A stretch of DNA of 7,116 nt. Origin: Oscillibacter sp. (GTDB lineage: Bacteria; Bacillota; Clostridia; Oscillospirales; Oscillospiraceae). The stretch is taken from contig DPGF01000098.1 of NCBI GenBank assembly GCA_003522105.1, positions 1-7,116 on the forward strand. The letters run 5' to 3'. Position 1 is the first letter of the stretch. Every line of letters begins with the position of its first letter. The translations under genes were made by a program, and so were the position numbers. The notes beneath the pieces are model-generated. The model had not been told where the DNA came from. It worked only from the letters and a program-made list of their open reading frames with translations, and searched no databases. Of the stretch, positions 1-4,118 are shown one piece after another.

Positions 1-437
1 TCGTAGTTCTCCATGAAGTAGTGCCCGTGTACCACGCCTGTGCGGTCATAGTCCCAATCCCATGTGACGAATTGAACGCCGTATTTGCTCGGAGAACCTG
101 CCAGCACCGTGCCGCCAAAGTCAGCGAGGATGCGGTAGTCGCCATCCAGTCCGCTGGCTTTGAGCTGCGGGGCGGCTTCCATAGCGGTCATATACTCCAG
201 CGTCTTCGCGGCGATGTCCTCGGCGCGATACAGGGCATCCTCTGCCTGGGGCATGTCCGCGTTCTCCCGGCGATAGAATACGCTGCCCTTGCCGGTGATG
301 CGGCAGAGGGGCGCTCCGTTCCAAAGGACAGGCAACTGCGCTCCCTCCAACGGCAGGGTTTCAAAGCCTGCACGGTGCAGGGGAATACGGACTTCTTCGA
401 GGTAGCGAAACTGACGGCTTGTGTTTTTGGTGTCCAT
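1..437 (-). CDS. Conserved accessory protein of clostridial conjugative elements, N-terminal part
   Basis: The reading frame starts at ATG 437 and stays open to the left edge, giving 145 codons without a stop, so the C-terminus lies outside the window. AGGAGG (447-452) ends nine bases before the ATG and fixes the start. The protein begins MDTKNTSRQFRYLEEVRIPL. It has no signal peptide or membrane segment, so it is probably cytoplasmic. Near residues 105-145 it has ASGLDGDYRILADFGGTVLA, then a Trp/Tyr/Asp-rich stretch with FVTWDWDYDR and HGHYFMENY. From memory this resembles proteins of unknown function in Tn1549/CTn-type integrative elements of gut Firmicutes, where they lie near DUF3849/DUF4316-type and antirestriction genes. 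No catalytic motif is evident and I assign no function. An intrinsic terminator ends six bases upstream of its ribosome site, so expression probably depends on read-through from upstream. Confidence 0.8.
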   Translation of the reverse strand, partial: MDTKNTSRQFRYLEEVRIPLHRAGFETLPLEGAQLPVLWNGAPLCRITGKGSVFYRRENADMPQAEDALYRAEDIAAKTLEYMTAMEAAPQLKASGLDGDYRILADFGGTVLAGSPSKYGVQFVTWDWDYDRTGVVHGHYFMENY

Positions 438-457
438 GTGAGCGATCCTCCTGTTGT

Positions 458-490
458 AAAAAAATAAGGCCGGAGAGGTCTTCTCCGGCC
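458..490 (-). terminator. Intrinsic terminator just upstream of the element gene; possible attenuator
   Basis: On the minus strand a perfect 9-bp stem (GGCCGGAGA 482-490 with TCTCCGGCC 468-476, 5-base loop) is followed by TTATTTTTTT (467-458). The T-run stops five bases before the AGGAGG of the gene starting at 437. No promoter fits between the terminator and the ribosome site. It is therefore either the end of an upstream short transcript, with the next gene read only by read-through, or a regulatory attenuator in that gene's leader. Confidence 0.8.
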
Positions 491-510
491 TGCCGTTTCA
501 GACGCTGCAG

Positions 511-654
511 CCAGCGCCCTTTTAGAAATTGAAAAAGGGCGCCGCTTTTTTCGGCCTGTCAAAGCCGACAAAACGACGCCCAAATATTTGTGATTCTTTT
601 TCTGCGATGATGCCGCTTTTCTTGAGAGAGAAGTCCTCTCTAAAAGGGCGCTGG
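511..654. repeat. 144-bp unit bounded by perfect 16-bp inverted repeats
   Basis: CCAGCGCCCTTTTAGA at 511-526 is the exact reverse complement of 639-654, with 112 bp between. A third copy of the inner part (533-542, AAAAGGGCGC) can pair with 514-523 as a local 10-bp hairpin with a 9-base loop. The left arm thus has two mutually exclusive partners. The unit could be a small non-autonomous insertion with terminal inverted repeats, or a structured RNA transcribed leftward toward the terminator at 458-490. There is no clear target duplication: the flanking AG at 509-510 and 655-656 is too short to count. Confidence 0.7.
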
Positions 655-677
655 AGGTTGGAAACTGTCCAAGACAT
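522..677 (-). CDS. Possible 51-residue protein of unknown function
   Basis: ATG 677 is preceded by GGAGG (683-687) at five bases. The frame runs to TAA at 522-524, followed by the terminator at 458-490. The protein starts MSWTVSNLQRPFREDFSLKK and ends with a basic/aromatic tail, DRPKKAAPFFNF. An in-frame ATG at 722 would give 66 residues but has no ribosome site. Both arms of the 16-bp inverted repeat fall at its ends, the second overlapping the stop codon, so the frame may be a by-product of the repeat unit. I do not recognise it. It is listed because two terminators (735-770 and 458-490) bracket a short leftward unit that should contain something. Confidence 0.25.
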   Translation of the reverse strand: MSWTVSNLQRPFREDFSLKKSGIIAEKESQIFGRRFVGFDRPKKAAPFFNF

Positions 678-734
678 GAGATCCTCCAGTTCAAATCCAG
701 TCAGTTGCTCCGAAACCTCCATAAAAATCTATGG

Positions 735-770
735 TTCAAAAGAAGAAATCCGGGCTCAAAAAAGCCCGGA
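735..770 (-). terminator. Intrinsic terminator downstream of tRNA-Arg
   Basis: On the minus strand, TCCGGGCT (763-770) pairs perfectly over 8 bp with AGCCCGGA (749-756) around a 6-base loop. It is followed by TTTCTTCTTTT. It lies 55 bases past the CCA end of the tRNA-Arg at 825-901 and most simply ends that tRNA transcript. Confidence 0.8.
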
Positions 771-777
771 AACGGTT

Positions 778-806
778 GATGCGCCTGGCTTTGCGCCAGA
801 CGCATC
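778..806. repeat. Strong hairpin between tRNA-Arg and its terminator
   Basis: GATGCGCCTGGC (778-789) pairs with GCCAGACGCATC (795-806) in 11 of 12 positions around a 5-base loop. No T-run follows on either strand, so it is not a terminator. It sits 18 bases beyond the tRNA 3' end in the same transcript. It could affect 3' trimming or stability of the tRNA precursor, or it could be part of the element's end structure. Confidence 0.65.
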
Positions 807-824
807 TATACCGGTAACTCTTTA

Positions 825-901
825 TGGTATGCCCGACAGGATTCGAACCTGCGACCTTGTGAGTCGGAGTCACACGCGCTATCCAGCTGCGCCACGGGCA
901 C
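825..901 (-). tRNA. tRNA-Arg (anticodon CCG), complete, CCA encoded
   Basis: This tRNA reads CGG codons as arginine. All four arms fold. The acceptor is GTGCCCG/CGGGCAT (with one G-T pair) and the D stem is GCGC/GCGC. The anticodon stem is TGTGA/TCACA around the loop CTCCGAC, giving anticodon CCG. The T arm is GCAGG-TTCGAAT-CCTGT. The discriminator is A, followed by encoded CCA at 827-825. No promoter fits immediately upstream: the nearest TTGAC-like bases would start transcription inside the tRNA. Expression therefore probably comes from the promoter at 1102-1130, through the tRNA fragment. Its stems differ clearly from the adjacent fragment (acceptor GTGCCCG versus GCGCCCG, anticodon stem TGTGA versus ACAGA), so it is not a simple duplicate. 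Confidence 0.95.
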
Positions 902-919
902 ATATTTATTTTTTCTGCG

Positions 920-941
920 ATAGTCGTCAAATAGTAGTCAA
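920..941. repeat. 11-bp tandem direct repeat, possible integrase arm-type site
   Basis: ATAGTCGTCAA (920-930) is followed directly by ATAGTAGTCAA (931-941), identical in 10 of 11 positions. It lies 86 bp inside the tRNA-fragment junction. Tyrosine recombinases of integrative elements bind short direct repeats near their attachment sites. That role is inferred from position and form only. Confidence 0.5.
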
Positions 942-1026
942 CGACCACGCATTTTTTCTTTGCCGCTCCCGCAAACGCAGGTGCGGCAAGGCTTTGCGCC
1001 ATATCTCAACTGGAGACGCCTGAAAC

Positions 1027-1065
1027 GTCGGAGTCTGTCACTCTATCCAACTGAGCTACGGGCGC
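1027..1065 (-). pseudogene. tRNA-Arg (CCG) 5' half, cut at the anticodon loop
   Basis: Reading leftward from 1065 there is a normal tRNA start: acceptor GCGCCCG, TA, D arm GCTC-AGTTGGATA-GAGT, G26, then ACAGA and the full anticodon loop CTCCGAC (anticodon CCG). Immediately after base 1027 the sequence becomes GTTTCAGGCG. This cannot pair with ACAGA, and no variable loop, T arm or acceptor 3' strand follows. The fragment cannot make a tRNA. It keeps the promoter of a functional gene at 1102-1130. The break at the anticodon loop is where several tyrosine integrases are known to cross over in tRNA genes. The core GACTCCGAC (1027-1035) also occurs in the intact tRNA-Arg (863-871). Confidence 0.9.
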
Positions 1066-1101
1066 ATATAAAATTTTGACCGCAGGTCGGCCAACAATAA
1101 T

Positions 1102-1130
1102 AGTATAGCAAGTTTTTCCAACCCTGTAAA
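1102..1130 (-). promoter_or_regulatory. Promoter of the tRNA-Arg locus
   Basis: On the minus strand, TTTACA (1125-1130) is 17 bases from TATACT (1102-1107), which is preceded by TGC as an extended -10. The start point should lie near 1095, about 30 bases before the tRNA fragment. No terminator is seen between it and the intact tRNA-Arg at 901-825, so it probably drives both. It is back-to-back with the rex promoter. Confidence 0.8.
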
Positions 1131-1162
1131 GCTAAATTTTTCGTCAAAGATCGTTAAAAAAA

Positions 1163-1191
1163 TTGACAACTTCTTTCTTCGCTCGTATAAT
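1163..1191 (+). promoter_or_regulatory. Promoter of rex
   Basis: A full-consensus sigma-A promoter: TTGACA (1163-1168), a 17-base spacer, and TATAAT (1186-1191). The start point should be near 1198, leaving a leader of about 24 bases with AAAGGA at 1208-1213. Confidence 0.9.
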
Positions 1192-1221
1192 TGCAGTATC
1201 CCATAGCAAAGGACCGTTCCT

Positions 1222-1881
1222 ATGAAAAAACGAAAAATTTCCGACGCTGTCATCCGGCGTCTTCCCCGCTACTACCGCTATCTTGACGATCTGCATTCGA
1301 AGGGCATTGTGCGCATCTCCTCAAGCCTGCTCGGCGAGCGCATGGGCATCACCGCCTCGCAGATTCGTCAGGACTTGAGCTGCTTCGGCGAATTTGGCCA
1401 GCAGGGCTACGGCTACAACATTCTCGAACTGCGCACAGAGATCGGCCACATCCTCGGTGTGGACGAAGGCCACCGCCTTGTCGTCGTCGGCGCCGGTCAC
1501 CTGGGTCATGCGCTGCTGCGCAACTTTGACTTTGCGCAGGCCGGTTTTCTGCTCGACACCGCGTTCGATGTTTCGCCCGCGCTCATCGGCACACGCGTAA
1601 ACAACGTGCTCATCCGTTCGTTTGATGAGCTGGGCGACTATTTCGCCGTCTGCCACCCCGATGTCGCTGTGCTGACAGTGCCGAAAACCATCGCGCAGGA
1701 GGTTGCCGAGCAGCTCATCTCGCTTGGCGTGCGCGGCATCTGGAACTTTACCAACACGGAGTTGAACGTCGGCAGCGAGGTCTTTACCGAAGACGTTCAC
1801 TTTGCCGACAGCTTGCTTACGCTGAGCTATCGGATCTCTGAAACCTCTGCTGAGGCGGAGGAGGAAGGAGGCTCATCGTGA
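1222..1881 (+). CDS. rex: Redox-sensing transcriptional repressor Rex
   Basis: Rex is a cytoplasmic homodimer that senses the NADH/NAD+ ratio. It binds operators of fermentation and respiration genes when NAD+ is high and lets go when NADH rises. The 219 residues match the family length of about 210-220. Residues 5-75 form the winged-helix domain (ISDAVIRRLPRYYRYLDDL, then SSLLGERMGITASQIRQDLS with the recognition helix, then FGEFGQQGYGYN). Residues 85-205 are the Rossmann domain, with VVGAGHLGHAL at 88-98 as the dinucleotide loop. RGIWNFTNTEL at 171-181 and the VHFADSL helix, which swaps between subunits, follow. AAAGGA ends eight bases before the ATG. The C-terminal tail is Glu-rich. The stop overlaps the next gene's GTG start, so the two are translationally coupled. 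No convincing Rex operator was found at its own promoter. Confidence 0.97.
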   Translation: MKKRKISDAVIRRLPRYYRYLDDLHSKGIVRISSSLLGERMGITASQIRQDLSCFGEFGQQGYGYNILELRTEIGHILGVDEGHRLVVVGAGHLGHALLRNFDFAQAGFLLDTAFDVSPALIGTRVNNVLIRSFDELGDYFAVCHPDVAVLTVPKTIAQEVAEQLISLGVRGIWNFTNTELNVGSEVFTEDVHFADSLLTLSYRISETSAEAEEEGGSS

Positions 1882-2993
1882 AACGCCCCATCGCGCTGCT
1901 CGCATCTCTCCTCGCGGTAACGGTGCTTGCCACCGCAGCCGCAGCTGCGGGCGGAGACAGCAGCGACCCGCTGATCTCGCTCAATTATCTGCAAACGGTC
2001 TTTACTGCCAAGGCAAATTCATCTATCGACGCTTCCCTTGATAAAACCGGGCAGACGGCCTACACGCAGGCGGAAACCGTACTCCGCTCGACCGTCGCCG
2101 CAGCGGAGGCCAATGCCGGCGCGCAACGCGCCGACGTCTTTACCGAGGCGCGCCTCAAGCAGGGCGACATGCTCTCCGGTCCCACCGGGCTTCAGGTCAT
2201 CGTGCTTGCGGGCAATGTGAACGTCCAATTCTCCTCCGGTGCGGTCATTGATGTGACGACCGGCAGTGAGGTGAGCAGCGGCGCTTCGCTTGCTGAGAAC
2301 CACCGCTACCTCGTCGCTGAGGACACGACCGCTCTCTTCGCCGTCACCGGAAAAACTGCGGTGTTGAGCTATTGCGGCCTCTACTCCCTCTCCCCCGCCC
2401 CGTCTGTCGACTATCCGGCCATGGCAGCCGCGCTTAAAACGATCTCCCTCTTCCGCGGCTCGGACACCGGCTACGGTGAGGGCTTTGACCTTGAAAAAGC
2501 GCCCACGCGCATGGAAGCGCTCATCATGCTCATTCGCCTGCTCGGTGAGGAAAGCGAGGCGCTCACCTGCACGGCTTATCAGCCTTTTGCCGATGTGCCC
2601 GACTGGGCGGAGCCCTATGCGGCCTACGCCTACGCAAAGGGTTACACCAACGGCGTTGAGCCGACGATGTTCGGCACAACAATGAGAGCTTCGGCAGAGA
2701 TGTACACGGAATTTCTGCTGCGCGCACTGCGTTACAGTTCCACCGCACAGACCGACATCTCCAACGCGCCCGAGCGCGCGTATTTTGCCGGTGTCCTGAC
2801 TTCCGGCGAGGTGAGTGCGCTGCGCGCATCTGCCTTTTTGCGCGCCGATGTGGTCTATCTCTCCTATTACGCGCTCGAAACGAACGTAAACGGCGGCGGC
2901 GCATTAAGCGATGTGCTCATCGCCCGCGGCGTTTTCTCTGATGCGGCCTACCGCGCTTCCCGCGCAATGGTCAGCTCCGCGCGCATCGGCTGA
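1878..2993 (+). CDS. Secreted S-layer homology (SLH) domain protein
   Basis: This 371-residue protein starts at GTG 1878, inside the rex stop codon, with GGAGG about eight bases upstream. Residues 1-24 (MKRPIALLASLLAVTVLATA and an Ala run) are a typical signal peptide, so it is exported. Residues 29-175 are a conserved-looking N-terminal region beginning SDPLISLNYLQTVF. It has a helical part to about 85 and a beta-rich part around 100-165. Residues 190-285 hold one weak and one clear SLH repeat: PTRMEALIMLIRLLGEE, then FADVPDWAEPYAAYAYAKGY with NGVEPTMFGTTM. Such repeats bind secondary cell-wall polymers. It is probably an envelope-anchored protein with unknown cargo function. SLH proteins usually carry three repeats, so two is short. 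Co-transcription with rex suggests redox-linked envelope change, but this is inference. Confidence 0.9.
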   Translation: MKRPIALLASLLAVTVLATAAAAAGGDSSDPLISLNYLQTVFTAKANSSIDASLDKTGQTAYTQAETVLRSTVAAAEANAGAQRADVFTEARLKQGDMLSGPTGLQVIVLAGNVNVQFSSGAVIDVTTGSEVSSGASLAENHRYLVAEDTTALFAVTGKTAVLSYCGLYSLSPAPSVDYPAMAAALKTISLFRGSDTGYGEGFDLEKAPTRMEALIMLIRLLGEESEALTCTAYQPFADVPDWAEPYAAYAYAKGYTNGVEPTMFGTTMRASAEMYTEFLLRALRYSSTAQTDISNAPERAYFAGVLTSGEVSALRASAFLRADVVYLSYYALETNVNGGGALSDVLIARGVFSDAAYRASRAMVSSARIG

Positions 2994-3012
2994 CACCTTT
3001 TTCTTTCCCCTC

Positions 3013-3020
3013 CATACTAT
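3013..3020 (+). promoter_or_regulatory. Possible sporulation-type -10 element before the Cys-rich gene
   Basis: CATACTAT resembles the -10 of the mother-cell sigma factors (sigma-E CATACAAT, sigma-K CATAnnnTA). An AC dinucleotide at 2995-2996 lies 16 bases upstream, close to the sigma-K -35. No sigma-A promoter is evident between 2994 and 3072. Short matches like this arise easily by chance. Confidence 0.25.
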
Positions 3021-3026
3021 GGAATG

Positions 3027-3050
3027 AGACCGCCGCGCCGGTGGTTTCAA
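3027..3050 (+). terminator. Weak hairpin after the SLH gene, possible partial terminator
   Basis: ACCGCCG (3029-3035) pairs with CGGTGGT (3039-3045) with one G-T pair and a 3-base loop. It is followed by TTCAATCTTC. The tail is poor in T, so it would be a leaky terminator at best. It is the only candidate end signal between the rex-SLH operon and the Cys-rich gene. Confidence 0.3.
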
Positions 3051-3071
3051 TCTTCATAGGGGGTTCGTTTT

Positions 3072-3227
3072 ATGTGCAACAATAACTGTGGTTTCGGCGG
3101 CGGCTGCTGCCTGTGGATCCTGATCCTCATCATCCTGATCTTTGCCTGCGGCGGCTGCGGCAATGGCTGCGGCAACAGCTGCGGCTGCAACAATAACTGC
3201 GGCTGCAACACCGGCTGCGGCTGCTGA
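3072..3227 (+). CDS. Cys/Gly-rich small membrane protein (chorion-class high-cysteine type)
   Basis: A 51-residue frame with AGGGGG (3058-3063) eight bases before the ATG and a terminator 10 bases after the stop. It has three parts. Residues 1-13 are MCNNNCGFGGGCC. Residues 14-25 are a hydrophobic stretch LWILILIILIFA. Residues 26-51 are built of CG/GC steps with Asn, ending CGCNTGCGC. Thirteen of 51 residues are cysteine. This layout matches small clostridial proteins annotated as chorion class high-cysteine proteins and is reminiscent of YjcZ-type Bacillus sporulation proteins. It may be membrane-tethered with a disulfide- or metal-binding tail on the outside. No function is known to me. 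The repetitive coding DNA and short length make it easy for gene finders to miss. Confidence 0.8.
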   Translation: MCNNNCGFGGGCCLWILILIILIFACGGCGNGCGNSCGCNNNCGCNTGCGC

Positions 3228-3236
3228 ACACTTGCA

Positions 3237-3269
3237 TAAAAGAGGGCTGCTTCAAGCAGCCCTCTTTTT
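3237..3269. terminator. Two-way intrinsic terminator between the Cys-rich gene and mntP
   Basis: AGAGGGCTGCTT (3241-3252) pairs perfectly over 12 positions with 3254-3265. T5 (3265-3269) follows on the plus strand and T4 (3241-3238) on the minus strand. It ends the plus-strand Cys-rich gene and the converging mntP transcript. Confidence 0.93.
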
Positions 3270-3295
3270 GTTGCAGGATAGGGGGAGATCATTCC

Positions 3296-3865
3296 TCAAA
3301 ACGCGATCACACCAAGGTGCTCAAGCAGGATCTTCAGCCCGATCAAAACCAGAATAACGCCGCCGGTCAGCTCAGCGCGGCTCTTGTAGCGCGCACCGAA
3401 CACATTGCCGACATATACGCCCGCAAGCGAGATAACAAACGTCGTGCAGCCGATGATCGCAATGGCGGGCACGATATCCACCTGCAAAAAGGCAAACGTC
3501 ACGCCGACCGCCAGTGCATCGATGCTCGTTGCAACGGCAAGGATAAAAAGCTCTTTGAAGTTGATGCCCGTATAAGGCTTTTCCTCCTCCGCCTCTTCGC
3601 GGCTCTCGCGGATCATGTTTAAGCCGATAAACGCCAGCAGAACAAAGGCGATCCAATGGTCAAAGCGCTCGATATAGCCTGAAAAGCGGCTGCCAAGTGC
3701 ATAGCCGAGCAGCGGCATCAGCGCCTGAAAGCCGCCGAAAAAGAGCGCAATGCAGAGCGTATATTTCTTGTCGATCTTCTGCATGGAGAGCCCCTTGCAG
3801 ATCGACACGGCAAAGGCGTCCATCGACAGGCCGATGCCGATGAGAAACAGTTCAAAAAAAGTCAT
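3296..3865 (-). CDS. mntP: Manganese efflux pump MntP
   Basis: MntP is a six-helix inner-membrane exporter that removes excess Mn2+. The 189 residues match the family length. Two related halves each carry the signature acidic motif: GLSMDAFAVSICKG at 12-25 (Asp16) and ATSIDALAVGVTFAF at 112-126 (Asp116). An acidic cytoplasmic loop (ESREEAEEEK, 87-96) lies between them. Six hydrophobic segments are visible (about 3-23, 36-60, 71-86, 105-125, 131-156 and 166-186). GGAGG (3874-3878) is eight bases upstream of the ATG. It is monocistronic, with its own promoter at 3935-3963 and the shared terminator at 3237-3269. In many bacteria mntP is preceded by a yybP-ykoY manganese riboswitch. None is recognisable here and the leader is only about 62 bases, so control is probably transcriptional. 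Confidence 0.97.
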   Translation of the reverse strand: MTFFELFLIGIGLSMDAFAVSICKGLSMQKIDKKYTLCIALFFGGFQALMPLLGYALGSRFSGYIERFDHWIAFVLLAFIGLNMIRESREEAEEEKPYTGINFKELFILAVATSIDALAVGVTFAFLQVDIVPAIAIIGCTTFVISLAGVYVGNVFGARYKSRAELTGGVILVLIGLKILLEHLGVIAF

Positions 3866-3885
3866 CGTGGGATCCTCCGGACAAC

Positions 3886-3916
3886 AAAAAATCAGGCGTG
3901 CCGCCGCGCCCGAACA
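3886..3916 (-). promoter_or_regulatory. Short GC hairpin and T-run in the mntP leader
   Basis: In the minus-strand leader, GGCGCGGCGGCACGCC can form a short GC-rich stem followed by TGATTTTTTG, about 15 bases before the ribosome site. It resembles a minimal intrinsic terminator and could act as an attenuator. The stem is short and has an A-C mismatch. Confidence 0.3.
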
Positions 3917-3934
3917 TAGGGAAAATGCGTTTAT

Positions 3935-3963
3935 AACCTACCACATCCTTCCACCGCCGTCAA
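3935..3963 (-). promoter_or_regulatory. mntP: Promoter of mntP
   Basis: On the minus strand TTGACG (3958-3963) is separated by 17 bases from TAGGTT (3935-3940). Transcription should begin near 3928, giving a leader of about 62 bases. It is back-to-back with the promoter at 4055-4083. The AT-rich stretch between them (about 3980-4045) shows no clear operator. Confidence 0.65.
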
Positions 3964-4054
3964 GCGCAGACGCGAGCGATGTGATATTTTTATCGTATTC
4001 ATCACTTTTTTTGAAGCATTTGATAAAAATGAAAAATAATTACCGAAAGGCCGC

Positions 4055-4083
4055 TTGCCAAGTCCACGCTGCTGTGCTAAACT
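4055..4083 (+). promoter_or_regulatory. Promoter of the carboxyltransferase gene
   Basis: TTGCCA (4055-4060), a 17-base spacer and TAAACT (4078-4083), with an upstream TGC as an extended -10. The start point should be near 4090, leaving a leader under 30 bases, too short for a riboswitch. Confidence 0.75.
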
Positions 4084-4118
4084 GAATAATAACTTTAAGA
4101 AAGGATCCTCACACCGCC

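Larger units (their letters stand above)
1..1026. mobile_element. Right-hand end of a putative integrative element (left end outside window)
   Basis: The segment is inferred to be acquired because it abuts a tRNA-Arg gene cut at its anticodon loop (1027-1065). It carries a complete second tRNA-Arg(CCG) and a gene resembling accessory proteins of Tn1549/CTn conjugative elements, and it has an 11-bp tandem repeat near the junction that could be an integrase arm site. No integrase, relaxase or transfer gene is visible in this part, so the element type is unproven. All recognisable genes point left. The other end, which should carry the displaced 3' half of the native tRNA-Arg, must lie beyond base 1 if this reading is right. 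The exact edge lies in or next to the shared GACTCCGAC core (1027-1035). Confidence 0.5.

Noticed and set aside
21..467. A 148-codon plus-strand frame at the left end
   Set aside because: It lies opposite the element gene starting at 437, which has a good ribosome site and a sensible protein. The plus frame has neither.
684..700. T-arm-like bases CCAGTTCAAATCCAG on the plus strand, a possible displaced tRNA 3' half
   Set aside because: The flanking bases do not form a T stem, and no acceptor strand follows.
960..989. Hairpin TTGCCGC/GCGGCAA between the tRNA fragment and the intact tRNA
   Set aside because: It has a 16-base loop and no T-run on the minus strand, where A-rich sequence follows, so it should not stop the tRNA transcript.
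529..1023. A plus-strand frame of 164 codons and a minus frame of 88 codons across 736-1002
   Set aside because: They run through the tRNA-Arg gene. The Arg/Pro-rich words in them are the tRNA's own conserved bases translated.
1151..1169. Possible Rex operator overlapping the rex -35 (TCGTTAA then TTGACAA)
   Set aside because: The half-sites match only loosely and the centre is 5 bases instead of the usual 4. Autoregulation is plausible but this site does not show it.
3866..3930. yybP-ykoY manganese riboswitch ahead of mntP
   Set aside because: The leader is too short and none of the conserved loop sequences were found by eye. A covariance-model scan would settle it.
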